From the NCBI GenBank assembly GCA_011524785.1, contig WTJQ01000629.1:1-9588 (forward strand): a stretch of DNA of 9,588 bases. Direction: 5' to 3'. The position numbers were made by a program, and so were the translations under genes. Of this stretch, positions 1 to 6,459 are shown piece after piece. This DNA is from Planctomycetota bacterium (GTDB lineage Bacteria > Planctomycetota > UBA1135 > GCA-002686595). How positions within the stretch are numbered: the stretch's first letter is position 1; each line of letters starts with the position of its first letter. The notes under the pieces were generated by a model, which saw only the letters and a program-made list of their open reading frames with translations, did not search any database and was not told the origin of the DNA.

Positions 1-347
1 GGTCGCCCCGCGGGGTCCTCATAGGACGCCGTCGAGCGGGCTTCCGGGGCTCCGGATCCTGGGTTCGCAGCCAAACAGATTAGCGGTGCCTGGACCGAAG
101 GGCGCCCGGGACTGGTGGTTTCCTTCGCACCTGGGACACCCCGCCCCAGGTGGGTCCCGCGTGGCGCCGGAGCCCGCTGGTGGGCGGGGGCGACGCCCGC
201 TCGTCCGACCGATGCCCACGGCCATCGTCCGAGGCACTCCCATGGAGGGAGTCCGGGCTCCGGGAACTCCCTCAGAGCTCGACCCAGGGGCCCGGGAATG
301 CGCCGCCAGCGCGAATGAGCCAGACGGGCGACGGCTAACCTGGGGAC
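1..347. other. Non-coding leader region with several hairpins
   Basis: I find no convincing gene here. Open frames crossing it have compositions rich in Arg, Pro and Gly typical of GC-rich shadow frames and match no family. It contains perfect inverted repeats: CACCTGGG (128-135) with CCCAGGTG (145-152), nine-base loop; GAGGGAGT (245-252) with ACTCCCTC (266-273), thirteen-base loop; and a shorter GGGCG/CGCCC pair at 182-186/194-198. None is followed by a T tract, so they are not classic intrinsic terminators. The region may hold the 3' end of an upstream transcript or a structured leader for the rhodanese gene. Confidence 0.4.
335..340 (+). promoter_or_regulatory. Possible -10 element of a leaderless rhodanese transcript
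   Basis: TAACCT fits the TANNNT pattern of housekeeping -10 elements and ends 7 bases before the ATG at 348. There is no usable Shine-Dalgarno site: the only purine run, GGGGA at 342-346, is one base from the ATG, too close to act. This spacing is what a leaderless mRNA starting at the ATG would show. No recognisable -35 box was found. Inference only. Confidence 0.25.
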
Positions 348-914
348 ATGGAGAACGCGATCCAGCTCGTGCTCGGCACGATGGTCTTCACGCTGCTCTG
401 CGTGTCGCTGGTGCTCCAGCTGATGCAGCGCAAGGGGGGCCGGGACCACGCCGGGTCCCCGGACGAGGCCGCGGAGGCGCGCCGCCGAGCCGCCAACGAG
501 CTGGAGGAGCTCCGCCGCGAGGTCCGCACCCTGCGGGCCCTCCTGGACCGCCACGCCCGAGGCCTGACCGTGACCTCCGCCATGGTCGAGGACGGGCAGG
601 TCTGGGAGGACGTGGACGGGGACGAGGCCCAGCGCCGGGTCGAGGCCGGCGCACTGCCCCTGGACGTCCGCACCGAGGTCGAGGTCCGCTCCGGGGTCGT
701 CCCGGGGGCCCTCTGGATCCCGATGGACCAGATCGAGGGGCGCCTGGACGAGCTGCCCCGGGACCGGCCCCTGCTGGTCTACTGTGCTGCCGGAGCCCGC
801 TCCGCCGGCGTGTGCGAGTTCCTCGCCCAGAGCGCGGAGTTCCCCGAGCTGCTCAACCTCGAGGCGGGTCTGCCGGCCTGGCCCGGCCCCCTCGCCCCCC
901 CGACCACGCCCTGA
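348..914 (+). CDS. Membrane-anchored rhodanese-like sulfurtransferase
   Basis: This 188-residue protein has three visible parts. Residues 3-24 form a hydrophobic helix (IQLVLGTMVFTLLCVSLVLQ) that should anchor it in the membrane. Residues about 38-68 are an Ala/Arg/Glu/Leu-rich coiled coil. From about 85 to the end is a single rhodanese domain, with LDVRT near the start, IPMDQI in the middle and the active-site loop CAAGARS, which places the catalytic cysteine at residue 146 and the loop arginine at 151. Rhodaneses pass sulfane sulfur through a cysteine persulfide; the acceptor is not evident here. The start at 348 is chosen because it opens directly into the anchor helix. The next gene starts 5 bases after the stop, so the two are probably cotranscribed. 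The anchor helix has few flanking charges, so topology is not decided, although the catalytic domain is most likely cytoplasmic. Confidence 0.88.
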   Translation: MENAIQLVLGTMVFTLLCVSLVLQLMQRKGGRDHAGSPDEAAEARRRAANELEELRREVRTLRALLDRHARGLTVTSAMVEDGQVWEDVDGDEAQRRVEAGALPLDVRTEVEVRSGVVPGALWIPMDQIEGRLDELPRDRPLLVYCAAGARSAGVCEFLAQSAEFPELLNLEAGLPAWPGPLAPPTTP

Positions 915-919
915 CCGCC

Positions 920-1741
920 ATGTCCTCCCTGGCTCGCCCTGAAGACCTCTCCTTCGCCCTGGACGCCGCCCGTGCCGCTGGGGCCCGGCTCCTTCGCCTG
1001 CGGGACTCCGGCCGCTGGGAGGGCAAGATCATGGGCGACGTCGGCGACCAGGCCGCCGACGGGTACCTCCAGGGCCTGATCCTCGGCCGCTACCCGGATG
1101 ACGGGCTGCTCTCGGAGGAGACCAAGAGCGCCCCCGAGCGGACCTCCAAGTCGCGCGCGTGGATCGTCGATCCCCTCGACGGCACGAAGGAGTACGCCCA
1201 GGGCCGGCCCGACTGGGCCGTCCACGTCGCCCTGGCGATCGACGGCCAGCCCGTGCTCGGCGCCGTCGCCCTCCCCTCCCAGGAGCGGATGCTCTGGGGC
1301 GTCTGCGCCCCGGGGGCCGAGGACTGTGGCCTCGACGGTCCCGCCGCGGACAAGGGCGTGGTGCTGCGCCGCGGGACCGACGCCTCCGCGGGCCGCCTCC
1401 GCGTCGCCGTCTCCCGCAGCCACACCCCCGAGTGGGTCGAGCGCTTCGCCGCGGCCATGGACGCCGAGCTCGTCCCGGCAGGCAGCGTCGGCAACAAGGT
1501 CTGCATGCTGCTGACCGGGGAGGCCGACCTCTACGTCCACCAGATCGGCCTGAAGGAGTGGGACACCTGCGCTCCCGAGTGCGTCGCCCGCTCCCTCGGC
1601 TGGCACGTCTCCAAGCTGCGGGGCGAGGCTCACACCTACAACCGCGAGGACCCGAGGAACCACGAGCTCGTGGTCTGCCCGCCGGCCCTCGAGGAGCGCG
1701 TCCTGGCCGCCGTCGCAGCGAGCGGCGCGCTCGACGCCTGA
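920..1741 (+). CDS. cysQ: 3'(2'),5'-bisphosphate nucleotidase, CysQ type (inositol monophosphatase superfamily)
   Basis: The 273-residue product carries the full Mg-dependent phosphatase signature: LLSEE at 63-67, DPLDGTKEY at 84-92 and EWDTCAPE around Asp215. The presumed metal ligands are the Glu pair 66/67, Asp84, Asp87 and Asp215. DPLDGTKEY and KEWDTCAPE are the forms typical of CysQ/BPNT1 enzymes, which hydrolyse 3'-phosphoadenosine 5'-phosphate to AMP, rather than of inositol monophosphatases. The enzyme is cytoplasmic and clears a toxic by-product of sulfate assimilation or sulfotransfer. The frame stays open upstream as far as 86, but that extension overlaps the rhodanese gene and has shadow-like composition; ATG at 920 starts the family-like N-terminus. 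No Shine-Dalgarno site is visible, so translation may depend on coupling to the rhodanese gene ending 5 bases earlier. Substrate is inferred from motifs; a related inositol-phosphate activity is possible. Confidence 0.88.
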   Translation: MSSLARPEDLSFALDAARAAGARLLRLRDSGRWEGKIMGDVGDQAADGYLQGLILGRYPDDGLLSEETKSAPERTSKSRAWIVDPLDGTKEYAQGRPDWAVHVALAIDGQPVLGAVALPSQERMLWGVCAPGAEDCGLDGPAADKGVVLRRGTDASAGRLRVAVSRSHTPEWVERFAAAMDAELVPAGSVGNKVCMLLTGEADLYVHQIGLKEWDTCAPECVARSLGWHVSKLRGEAHTYNREDPRNHELVVCPPALEERVLAAVAASGALDA

Positions 1742-1761
1742 GCCCGGCGCGCTGTCAGGCG
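1735..1761. terminator. Inverted repeat embedding both convergent stop codons
   Basis: CGCCTGA (1735-1741) and TCAGGCG (1755-1761) are perfect 7-base complements around a 13-base GC-rich spacer. The TGA of the nucleotidase gene lies in the left arm and the TGA of the acyltransferase gene, read on the other strand, lies in the right arm. A transcript from either side would form the hairpin. No T tract follows, so its role as a bidirectional terminator is an inference from position. Confidence 0.4.
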
Positions 1762-3074
1762 GCCTGGCTGCCCGACCTGGGGCCCTTCGGCAGTCCCAGC
1801 AGCACTCCGAGGACGATCGGCAGCACCACCTCGAGCCGGACCCCGAGGGCTCCGGACCCGGCCACGCCGCCGTAGGCCATCAGCCCAAGGCCCGTGGAGA
1901 AGGCCAGGGCGGCCACGACCTGACGCCAGGCCGGGGCGGCGATCCCCGGGCGCGGCCGCTCGAAGCGGATGAGGGGGCCGACGGCGATCAACAGTCCGAG
2001 GGTCCAGAGTGCGAGCCAGGCCAGCTTCCAGGTCCACCAGGAACCGCTGGGAGGGACCGCCTCGAGCCCCCAGCCGCCAGCAGCCTGGGCCAGGGCCGTC
2101 CCCAGGACCAGCACGGTCATGTGCCAGAGGAACACGGTCATGATCATCCCGTTCACGAGGACCGTCAGCGCCCAGACCCGCTCGCGCGCGAGCCACCTGC
2201 GCGCGACGCCCTCGAGCAGCAGCAGCCCCCCGACCTGCCCGATCCCCAGCAGGAGGATCACGGCCTTCGGCGGCGTCGTGTTGCTCACCGCGTCGCCCGG
2301 GACCCCGACCATGCTGAGCGGGTAGGGCCCGAGGCGGGTCGCTGCGATGACACCCCCAAGACCGAGAGCCAGCATGAACACCCGGCGCCCGCCGGCGAGA
2401 CGGCCATCGAGCCAGGCGTAGCCCAGCTGGTGCACCGTGCACCAGACGGCCAGGTAGTTCAGCCAGCACGCGAGGGGCGTGGGCGTGCCGGGCTCTCGCA
2501 GGAAGAACCAGGCGTCAAGAGCGAAGGCCGGCAGCCCCAGCACGAGGAGCGAGGCCAGCCCCAGCCGCTCCCAGAGGCGATGGGTCAGCGGCACGAGCAG
2601 GGCGATCACCAGGTAGACCGCCAAGAACCACAGGGGGATCAGGGCCACCTGGCTCCCGCGCGCGGCCCACTCGGGATCGACCCCGAGGCGCGGCGCCAGG
2701 AGGCCAAGCGCACCCCAGAGGACGACCACCGGGATGGTGGGCGCGATGAGCCGGCGAAGGCGACCGTCGAGCCAGGTCGAGTAGTCGCCGCCACGCTTGG
2801 CGGCGGCGCGCCAGGAGATGCCGTTCGAGTAGCCACCGACGAAGAAGAACACCGGCATGACCTGGATGACCCAGGTCAGGTACTGCGACGAGGGTGCGGC
2901 TGCCAGCAGGTGCGTGAACTCGAGCGCACCCGAGCTCCCGCGGTAGGGGGCCGCGGCGAGCCAGTGACCGAAGACGACCGCGAGGATCGAGATCGCGCGG
3001 AGGAGGTCGACGTAGCGGTTGCGGGAGGCCGGCGTAGCGCGTGCGAGCTCGAGGGCCTGGCTCCAGAGGGTCAT
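1755..3074 (-). CDS. Acyltransferase 3 family integral membrane protein
   Basis: This 439-residue protein is hydrophobic throughout, with about ten predicted membrane helices, as usual for acyltransferase-3 (AT3) proteins. The first helix carries the family hallmark: RYVDLLRAISILAVVFGHW has Arg26, ten residues, then His37, the R-X10-H motif linked to acyl transfer. MPVFFFVGGYSN, around residues 73-84, is another typical segment. AT3 proteins move acetyl or other acyl groups onto sugars and lipids at or across the membrane, for example in O-antigen or exopolysaccharide modification. Neither donor nor acceptor can be read from the sequence, and there is no glycan gene nearby. The start is chosen because it places a short cytoplasmic lead before helix one; no clear Shine-Dalgarno site precedes it. 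It follows the four-gene minus-strand cluster by 133 bases and has its own possible promoter, so it need not belong to that cluster. Confidence 0.85.
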   Translation of the reverse strand: MTLWSQALELARATPASRNRYVDLLRAISILAVVFGHWLAAAPYRGSSGALEFTHLLAAAPSSQYLTWVIQVMPVFFFVGGYSNGISWRAAAKRGGDYSTWLDGRLRRLIAPTIPVVVLWGALGLLAPRLGVDPEWAARGSQVALIPLWFLAVYLVIALLVPLTHRLWERLGLASLLVLGLPAFALDAWFFLREPGTPTPLACWLNYLAVWCTVHQLGYAWLDGRLAGGRRVFMLALGLGGVIAATRLGPYPLSMVGVPGDAVSNTTPPKAVILLLGIGQVGGLLLLEGVARRWLARERVWALTVLVNGMIMTVFLWHMTVLVLGTALAQAAGGWGLEAVPPSGSWWTWKLAWLALWTLGLLIAVGPLIRFERPRPGIAAPAWRQVVAALAFSTGLGLMAYGGVAGSGALGVRLEVVLPIVLGVLLGLPKGPRSGSQAA

Positions 3075-3103
3075 GGAGGCAGCCTAGGAACGAGAGGTCG
3101 GGG

Positions 3104-3109
3104 AACCTA
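3104..3109 (-). promoter_or_regulatory. Possible -10 element (TAGGTT) for the acyltransferase gene
   Basis: On the minus strand CCGTAGGTTC lies about 30 bases before the acyltransferase ATG. The same ten bases occur upstream of the first phosphatase-family gene at 8707-8716 on the same strand. TAGGTT fits the TANNNT -10 pattern and would start a leader of about 20 bases. No -35 match was seen. The rest of the 133-base gap (3075-3207) is GC-rich with a short GGCCC/GGGCC palindrome just after the preceding stop and no clear terminator. Confidence 0.25.
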
Positions 3110-3207
3110 CGGGCGGCCGGGCCACCGCCTCCCCCACCCGCCCAGAGGGGACGCGCAGGGGTCCTCCCGGTGTCGGGGGGTCGGAGGCCACGAGGGGCCC
3201 AGGGCCG

Positions 3208-4068
3208 TCAGATCTGGACGCCCAGCGGCTTCAGCGCCGCGAAGCCGAACAGCATCGACAGCAGCACGAACGCGATCAGCACGCCCGCCGGGCCCGCGCC
3301 CGGGAGCCAGCCGAGATCGCGCTCGGGATAGACCGTCCGAATCAGCTCGAAGGGGCTGTCCCCGCTGAAGGCCTCCTCGGCGGGCCACAGGAGCGCCGCC
3401 AGGAAGCCACGCCCGCGCTCGGGCTGCATCTCGCGCTGGACGCCCTCGGCCCCGGCATGCAGGAGCTTGGTCTCCCGGGAGTTCCCGGAGACGAACACGA
3501 GCTCATGAACGCCCGGCTCGGTGGCCACGACCTCGACGAAGGCACGGCCCTGGCCGGGGATCCTCACGAGGGGAGAGGCCAGAGCCACGCCGTCGGGCAG
3601 CTCGAGCTCCAGGTCGCCGGCCGCGGCACGGGCGGAGTCGGCGAAGTGCACCTCGAAGGTCACGGCGGACCCGGCCATGTGGTCCTCGCCCACCTGCTGC
3701 ACGGCCACCGGCTCGAAGCCGTAGCGAACGACCAGCTGGGCGGCGACCATCCCGAACGGGACCATGAGCGGGATGAAGGGTCCGAAGTTCAGGACCACGT
3801 ACTGCAGGTTGCGCAGCAGGACCTTCCCGATCGCGCGGCTCACCAGGCCGAGGTCGTCCTGGTAGATCCGGATCTCGATCATGTGGCCCTTGATCTTGTC
3901 CTTGGTGCCCTTGATGCCGTCCTGCCACGAGATGTGCTTGAAGACGACGAGGGCCAGGACGCCGAAGATCCCGCTCACGAGGGTCAACGCGAGCCACCCC
4001 CCCACGGCCTCGAGGGGCGCGAGGAGGAGGTCGAAGAGGGCGTTGGCTGCGGAGTTGAGCGCGTTCAC
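3208..4068 (-). CDS. Three-helix membrane protein resembling the Oxa1/YidC/TMCO1/EMC3 (DUF106-like) architecture
   Basis: The 286-residue product starts with an amphipathic N-terminus and a first membrane helix at about 23-43. A strongly charged segment at about 44-88 follows (KHISWQDGIKGTKDKIKG, then IEIRIYQDDLG), predicted as a cytoplasmic helical hairpin or coiled coil. A second helix lies at about 92-113. Residues about 118-255 form a beta-rich extracytoplasmic domain, and a third helix at about 259-280 ends the protein. Helix, charged hairpin, helix is the core layout of the Oxa1 superfamily (YidC, archaeal DUF106, eukaryotic EMC3 and TMCO1), which inserts membrane proteins. The assignment rests on architecture and general sequence feel, not on a diagnostic motif. 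The start is GTG at 4066-4068, with GAGGA six bases upstream; 24 bases separate it from the preceding small gene, so it is probably the last gene of the cluster. An uncharacterised membrane protein is the alternative. Confidence 0.55.
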   Translation of the reverse strand: MNALNSAANALFDLLLAPLEAVGGWLALTLVSGIFGVLALVVFKHISWQDGIKGTKDKIKGHMIEIRIYQDDLGLVSRAIGKVLLRNLQYVVLNFGPFIPLMVPFGMVAAQLVVRYGFEPVAVQQVGEDHMAGSAVTFEVHFADSARAAAGDLELELPDGVALASPLVRIPGQGRAFVEVVATEPGVHELVFVSGNSRETKLLHAGAEGVQREMQPERGRGFLAALLWPAEEAFSGDSPFELIRTVYPERDLGWLPGAGPAGVLIAFVLLSMLFGFAALKPLGVQI

Positions 4069-4092
4069 GGGGCGTCCTCGGACGAGGTGCGG

Positions 4093-4290
4093 TCAGCTGA
4101 TGTAGCCGAGGCCCTTCAGCTTCTCGGTGATGTCGTCGTCGGAGCCCGCGTCGTCGAAGTGGGCGACCTCACGCTCGAGCACGTGGTGGATGAACTCCTC
4201 GTGGCTGGCGTAGCCAGCGACCTCGGAGATCTTCTTGATGCGCTCCATGAGCTCGGGGTCGATGGTGACCTTGTTCTTTCCGCCGAACAT
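4093..4290 (-). CDS. Small ribbon-helix-helix-like protein with LGYI tail
   Basis: This 65-residue protein begins with a short basic strand (KNKVTID, residues 5-11), then a helix (about 12-25), a Gly-Tyr turn and a second helix (about 29-43, SHEEFIHHVLEREV). This is the order seen in CopG/Arc-type ribbon-helix-helix DNA-binding proteins, where the strand contacts DNA in a dimer. The final 20 residues are acidic and then end in ITEKLKGLGYIS. That tail resembles the LGYI-type ends often seen on secreted sulfatases and related alkaline-phosphatase-superfamily enzymes, yet neither neighbouring phosphatase-family protein has it. The start is ATG 4288-4290, with AGGA seven bases upstream. It lies 63 bases after the second phosphatase-family gene and 24 before the membrane protein gene, so a shared transcript is likely. 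It may regulate the operon, or act as a small adaptor rather than a DNA binder. Confidence 0.75.
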   Translation of the reverse strand: MFGGKNKVTIDPELMERIKKISEVAGYASHEEFIHHVLEREVAHFDDAGSDDDITEKLKGLGYIS

Positions 4291-4353
4291 GACTGGTTCC
4301 TGGGTCTGGGTTTGCGTGGCTGGGTCGAGTGGGTCGAGTGCGGCCGGAGGGCC
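4291..4353 (-). repeat. C-rich, G-poor spacer with tandem 9-base repeat
   Basis: The gap between the second phosphatase-family gene and the small RHH-like gene, read on the coding (minus) strand, is strongly C-rich and G-poor over about 50 bases. It holds a perfect tandem repeat, two copies of TGGGTCGAG on the plus strand (4321-4329 and 4330-4338), and partial copies at 4301 and 4307. Such C-rich, G-poor RNA is the type used by Rho as a loading site, so it could reduce expression of the downstream pair. That role is inferred. Confidence 0.35.
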
Positions 4354-6459
4354 TCACTCGAAGGCGTTGCGTCCGTCCATCTCGGGCTCGGCCTGGAGGC
4401 CGTAGTACTCGAGGATGGAGACGGTCAGGTCCTCGAGGCGCGGGTTCTCGAGGGTGAGGGGGAAGTTGGCGAGGACGGTGCCGAGCACCACGTCCGGAGC
4501 CATGAGGTGGCTGCCGTTGAAGGTCCCGCCGAGGTTGTCGCTCAGGACGGCGTGCGGGATCTGCCCCAGGGAGGCCTCGTCGGAGTTGCCGTAGCCCTGC
4601 TCGTACCCGACGAGGAGGTCCGGGGCCTCCGCCAGGCGCTCGCCGGTGTAGACGGAGGAGGCGAGGTCTGCGCGCAGGACGACGCTGGCTCCATCCTCGT
4701 CCTGCAGGGCCTCGAGCTTGGCCTTGAGCTCGGCCAGCAGGGCCTCGGCCTCGCTGGGATCGACGCAGCCCTCACCCTCGCGGCCCGCGAGGTTGAGGTA
4801 GAGGCCGTTGAAGCCGATGCCGTAGGCCTTCGTCTTCGACCAGTCCGCAGCGGCCTGGATGAACACGGGCGCGTACTCGAGTGAGTCCTCGGGCAGCTCG
4901 CGCTCGAAGCCGTCCTTCAGGACGAGGTAGCCGTTCTCGAGCAGCCAGGTGTTGAGGGAGAACTTCCGGCGGTAGGGAGCGAAGCCGTGATCGCTCATGA
5001 CCACGATGCGTGTTTCCTCGCCCACGCGCTCACGCACGCGACCCAGGACCGGGTCCATCCGCAGGTAGAGGTCGTCGATGATGTCGCGCCACACGCTGCC
5101 CTCGCGCCCCGACCACCAGTCGCTGCCCTCGGCAGCGAAGGCCTCGTCGTGGTGCGGGTGCTCGGGGTCGGCGTGGCGCCACATCATGTGCATCGCCAGG
5201 TCGACGGACGAGTAGTAGAAGAACAGCAGGCCGCCGTCCTCTTGCCGCATGTAGTGGTCGAGCGCGACCTCGAGCATGCGGCCGCGCTCCTCGTAGACGA
5301 GGGCGGCCTGCATCATGAACTCGGAGTCGGTGAGCATCCGGTTCTTGAGGCCGTTGACGTCCTCGGCCATGCCCTGGGTGTAGTAGAGGCCGATCAGGTC
5401 GGCGAGGTCCGACGCCGCGGTGTCCGGGGCGGAGACCGGCTGGATCGGAGCGCGCGGATCCACGTTGACCGGCGAGGCGTAGATCTCGAGCGGGTCGACG
5501 CTGCGCAGGTAGAAGCGGACGATGCCGCTCATGTCCGACAGCCCGAGGGGCAGCATCGAGAAGGCGACCGGGACGAAGCCGCTCCACTGACCGGGGGTCA
5601 GGACGAGCGGAGCGCCGCTATCGACCTGGACGGCGACGGCGCCCGCGTCCTCGTCGACGAAGACGTCCATCGGCGCGCGCGAGCGCTCCAGGTGCCCGTC
5701 GACGTCGGGATCCTTGAAGGCGTTCTCGGGTCCCAGCACGTAGGTCCGAGCCACGCCCCGGGCGACCTCGATGCCGATGACCTTCTCCTGGCCCAGCTGA
5801 TCGAAGTCGGGCTCGGACGTGTAGAGGGTTGGCTCGCCGTAGGCCGAGTCGACGGCCGGGGTCATCATCCCAGGGAAGGACCAGCCGCGGCCGGGCTCCA
5901 CGGGGAAGTTGATCGGCATCCGCCAGACGTCGGCGGGCACGCCCGCGTCGCCGAGCAGGGTCCAGAAGGCCTTGCCGCTGCGGTTCGAGTCCCCGCCGGA
6001 GGAGGTCGGGAACTGGTACCCGCCGGGCAGGTCCACCGAGCCCGCGGTCGACTCGGTCACGGTCGCCGGGATCGGACCGTAGGTCGAGGTCGACCGGTGG
6101 ATGAAGTCGTAGATCCCGTGGCCGCCAGGATTGCGTCCGGTGATGAAGTTCGACCAGGCGACCGGGCTCTGCGGCGGCGTCGAGGTCCCCAGGTCGCGCA
6201 CGCCGTCCGCCTCCTCGATGAGGCGCCGGAAGTGCGGCATCCGGTCGGGGTAGCGCGCGACGACGTCACGCAGGATGTCCGGGTCCATCCCGTCGATCCC
6301 CAGGACCACGAGGCGCGGGTGCTGGGTCACGGGCAGACCCGCGCGGGCCTTGGCAGCGGCGCCGGCCGCCGGGCGCGTGACGGGCTCGGGGACGGCGGTC
6401 ACCAGGAGCGCGGCGACCGTCGCGAGCGCGGGGTAGGTGGTCCAGCGCGGCAGCATCAC
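4354..6459 (-). CDS. Alkaline-phosphatase-superfamily phosphodiesterase, second paralogue
   Basis: This 701-residue protein belongs to the type I phosphodiesterase/nucleotide pyrophosphatase branch of the alkaline phosphatase superfamily. An N-terminal hydrophobic stretch (about 9-24) looks like a signal peptide or anchor, so the enzyme should act outside the cytoplasm. The two-metal site appears complete: GIDGMDP with Asp56, a likely nucleophile Ser98 in QSPVAWS, Asp420 and His424 in SSVDLAMH, Asp490-His491 in SDHGF and His651 in NGSHL. Residues about 150-400 form a large insertion or cap that probably sets substrate choice; the substrate itself is unknown. The start is GTG 6457-6459, seven bases after a perfect AGGAGGTGA site and overlapping the stop of the preceding gene by four bases; ATG at 6454-6456 is an alternative. 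The coupling implies the two paralogues are made together. A sulfatase or phosphonate-type activity cannot be ruled out from sequence alone. Confidence 0.88.
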   Translation of the reverse strand: MMLPRWTTYPALATVAALLVTAVPEPVTRPAAGAAAKARAGLPVTQHPRLVVLGIDGMDPDILRDVVARYPDRMPHFRRLIEEADGVRDLGTSTPPQSPVAWSNFITGRNPGGHGIYDFIHRSTSTYGPIPATVTESTAGSVDLPGGYQFPTSSGGDSNRSGKAFWTLLGDAGVPADVWRMPINFPVEPGRGWSFPGMMTPAVDSAYGEPTLYTSEPDFDQLGQEKVIGIEVARGVARTYVLGPENAFKDPDVDGHLERSRAPMDVFVDEDAGAVAVQVDSGAPLVLTPGQWSGFVPVAFSMLPLGLSDMSGIVRFYLRSVDPLEIYASPVNVDPRAPIQPVSAPDTAASDLADLIGLYYTQGMAEDVNGLKNRMLTDSEFMMQAALVYEERGRMLEVALDHYMRQEDGGLLFFYYSSVDLAMHMMWRHADPEHPHHDEAFAAEGSDWWSGREGSVWRDIIDDLYLRMDPVLGRVRERVGEETRIVVMSDHGFAPYRRKFSLNTWLLENGYLVLKDGFERELPEDSLEYAPVFIQAAADWSKTKAYGIGFNGLYLNLAGREGEGCVDPSEAEALLAELKAKLEALQDEDGASVVLRADLASSVYTGERLAEAPDLLVGYEQGYGNSDEASLGQIPHAVLSDNLGGTFNGSHLMAPDVVLGTVLANFPLTLENPRLEDLTVSILEYYGLQAEPEMDGRNAFE

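Noticed and set aside
61..72. GGTTCGCAGCC, reminiscent of a tRNA T arm
   Set aside because: No acceptor stem, anticodon arm or D arm can be fitted around it.
86..919. Open extension upstream of the nucleotidase in the same frame
   Set aside because: It overlaps the well-supported rhodanese gene in another frame, and its translation is Arg/Pro/Gly-rich with no domain. The family-like sequence starts at the ATG at 920.
2121..3368. Long plus-strand frame opposite the acyltransferase
   Set aside because: Charged, low-complexity translation mirroring the opposite-strand codon bias, and it runs across an intergenic gap without any family motif.
3457..4884. Long plus-strand frame opposite the membrane protein, RHH-like gene and second enzyme
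   Set aside because: Val/Glu/Leu/His-rich shadow of the real minus-strand genes; it crosses three gene boundaries.
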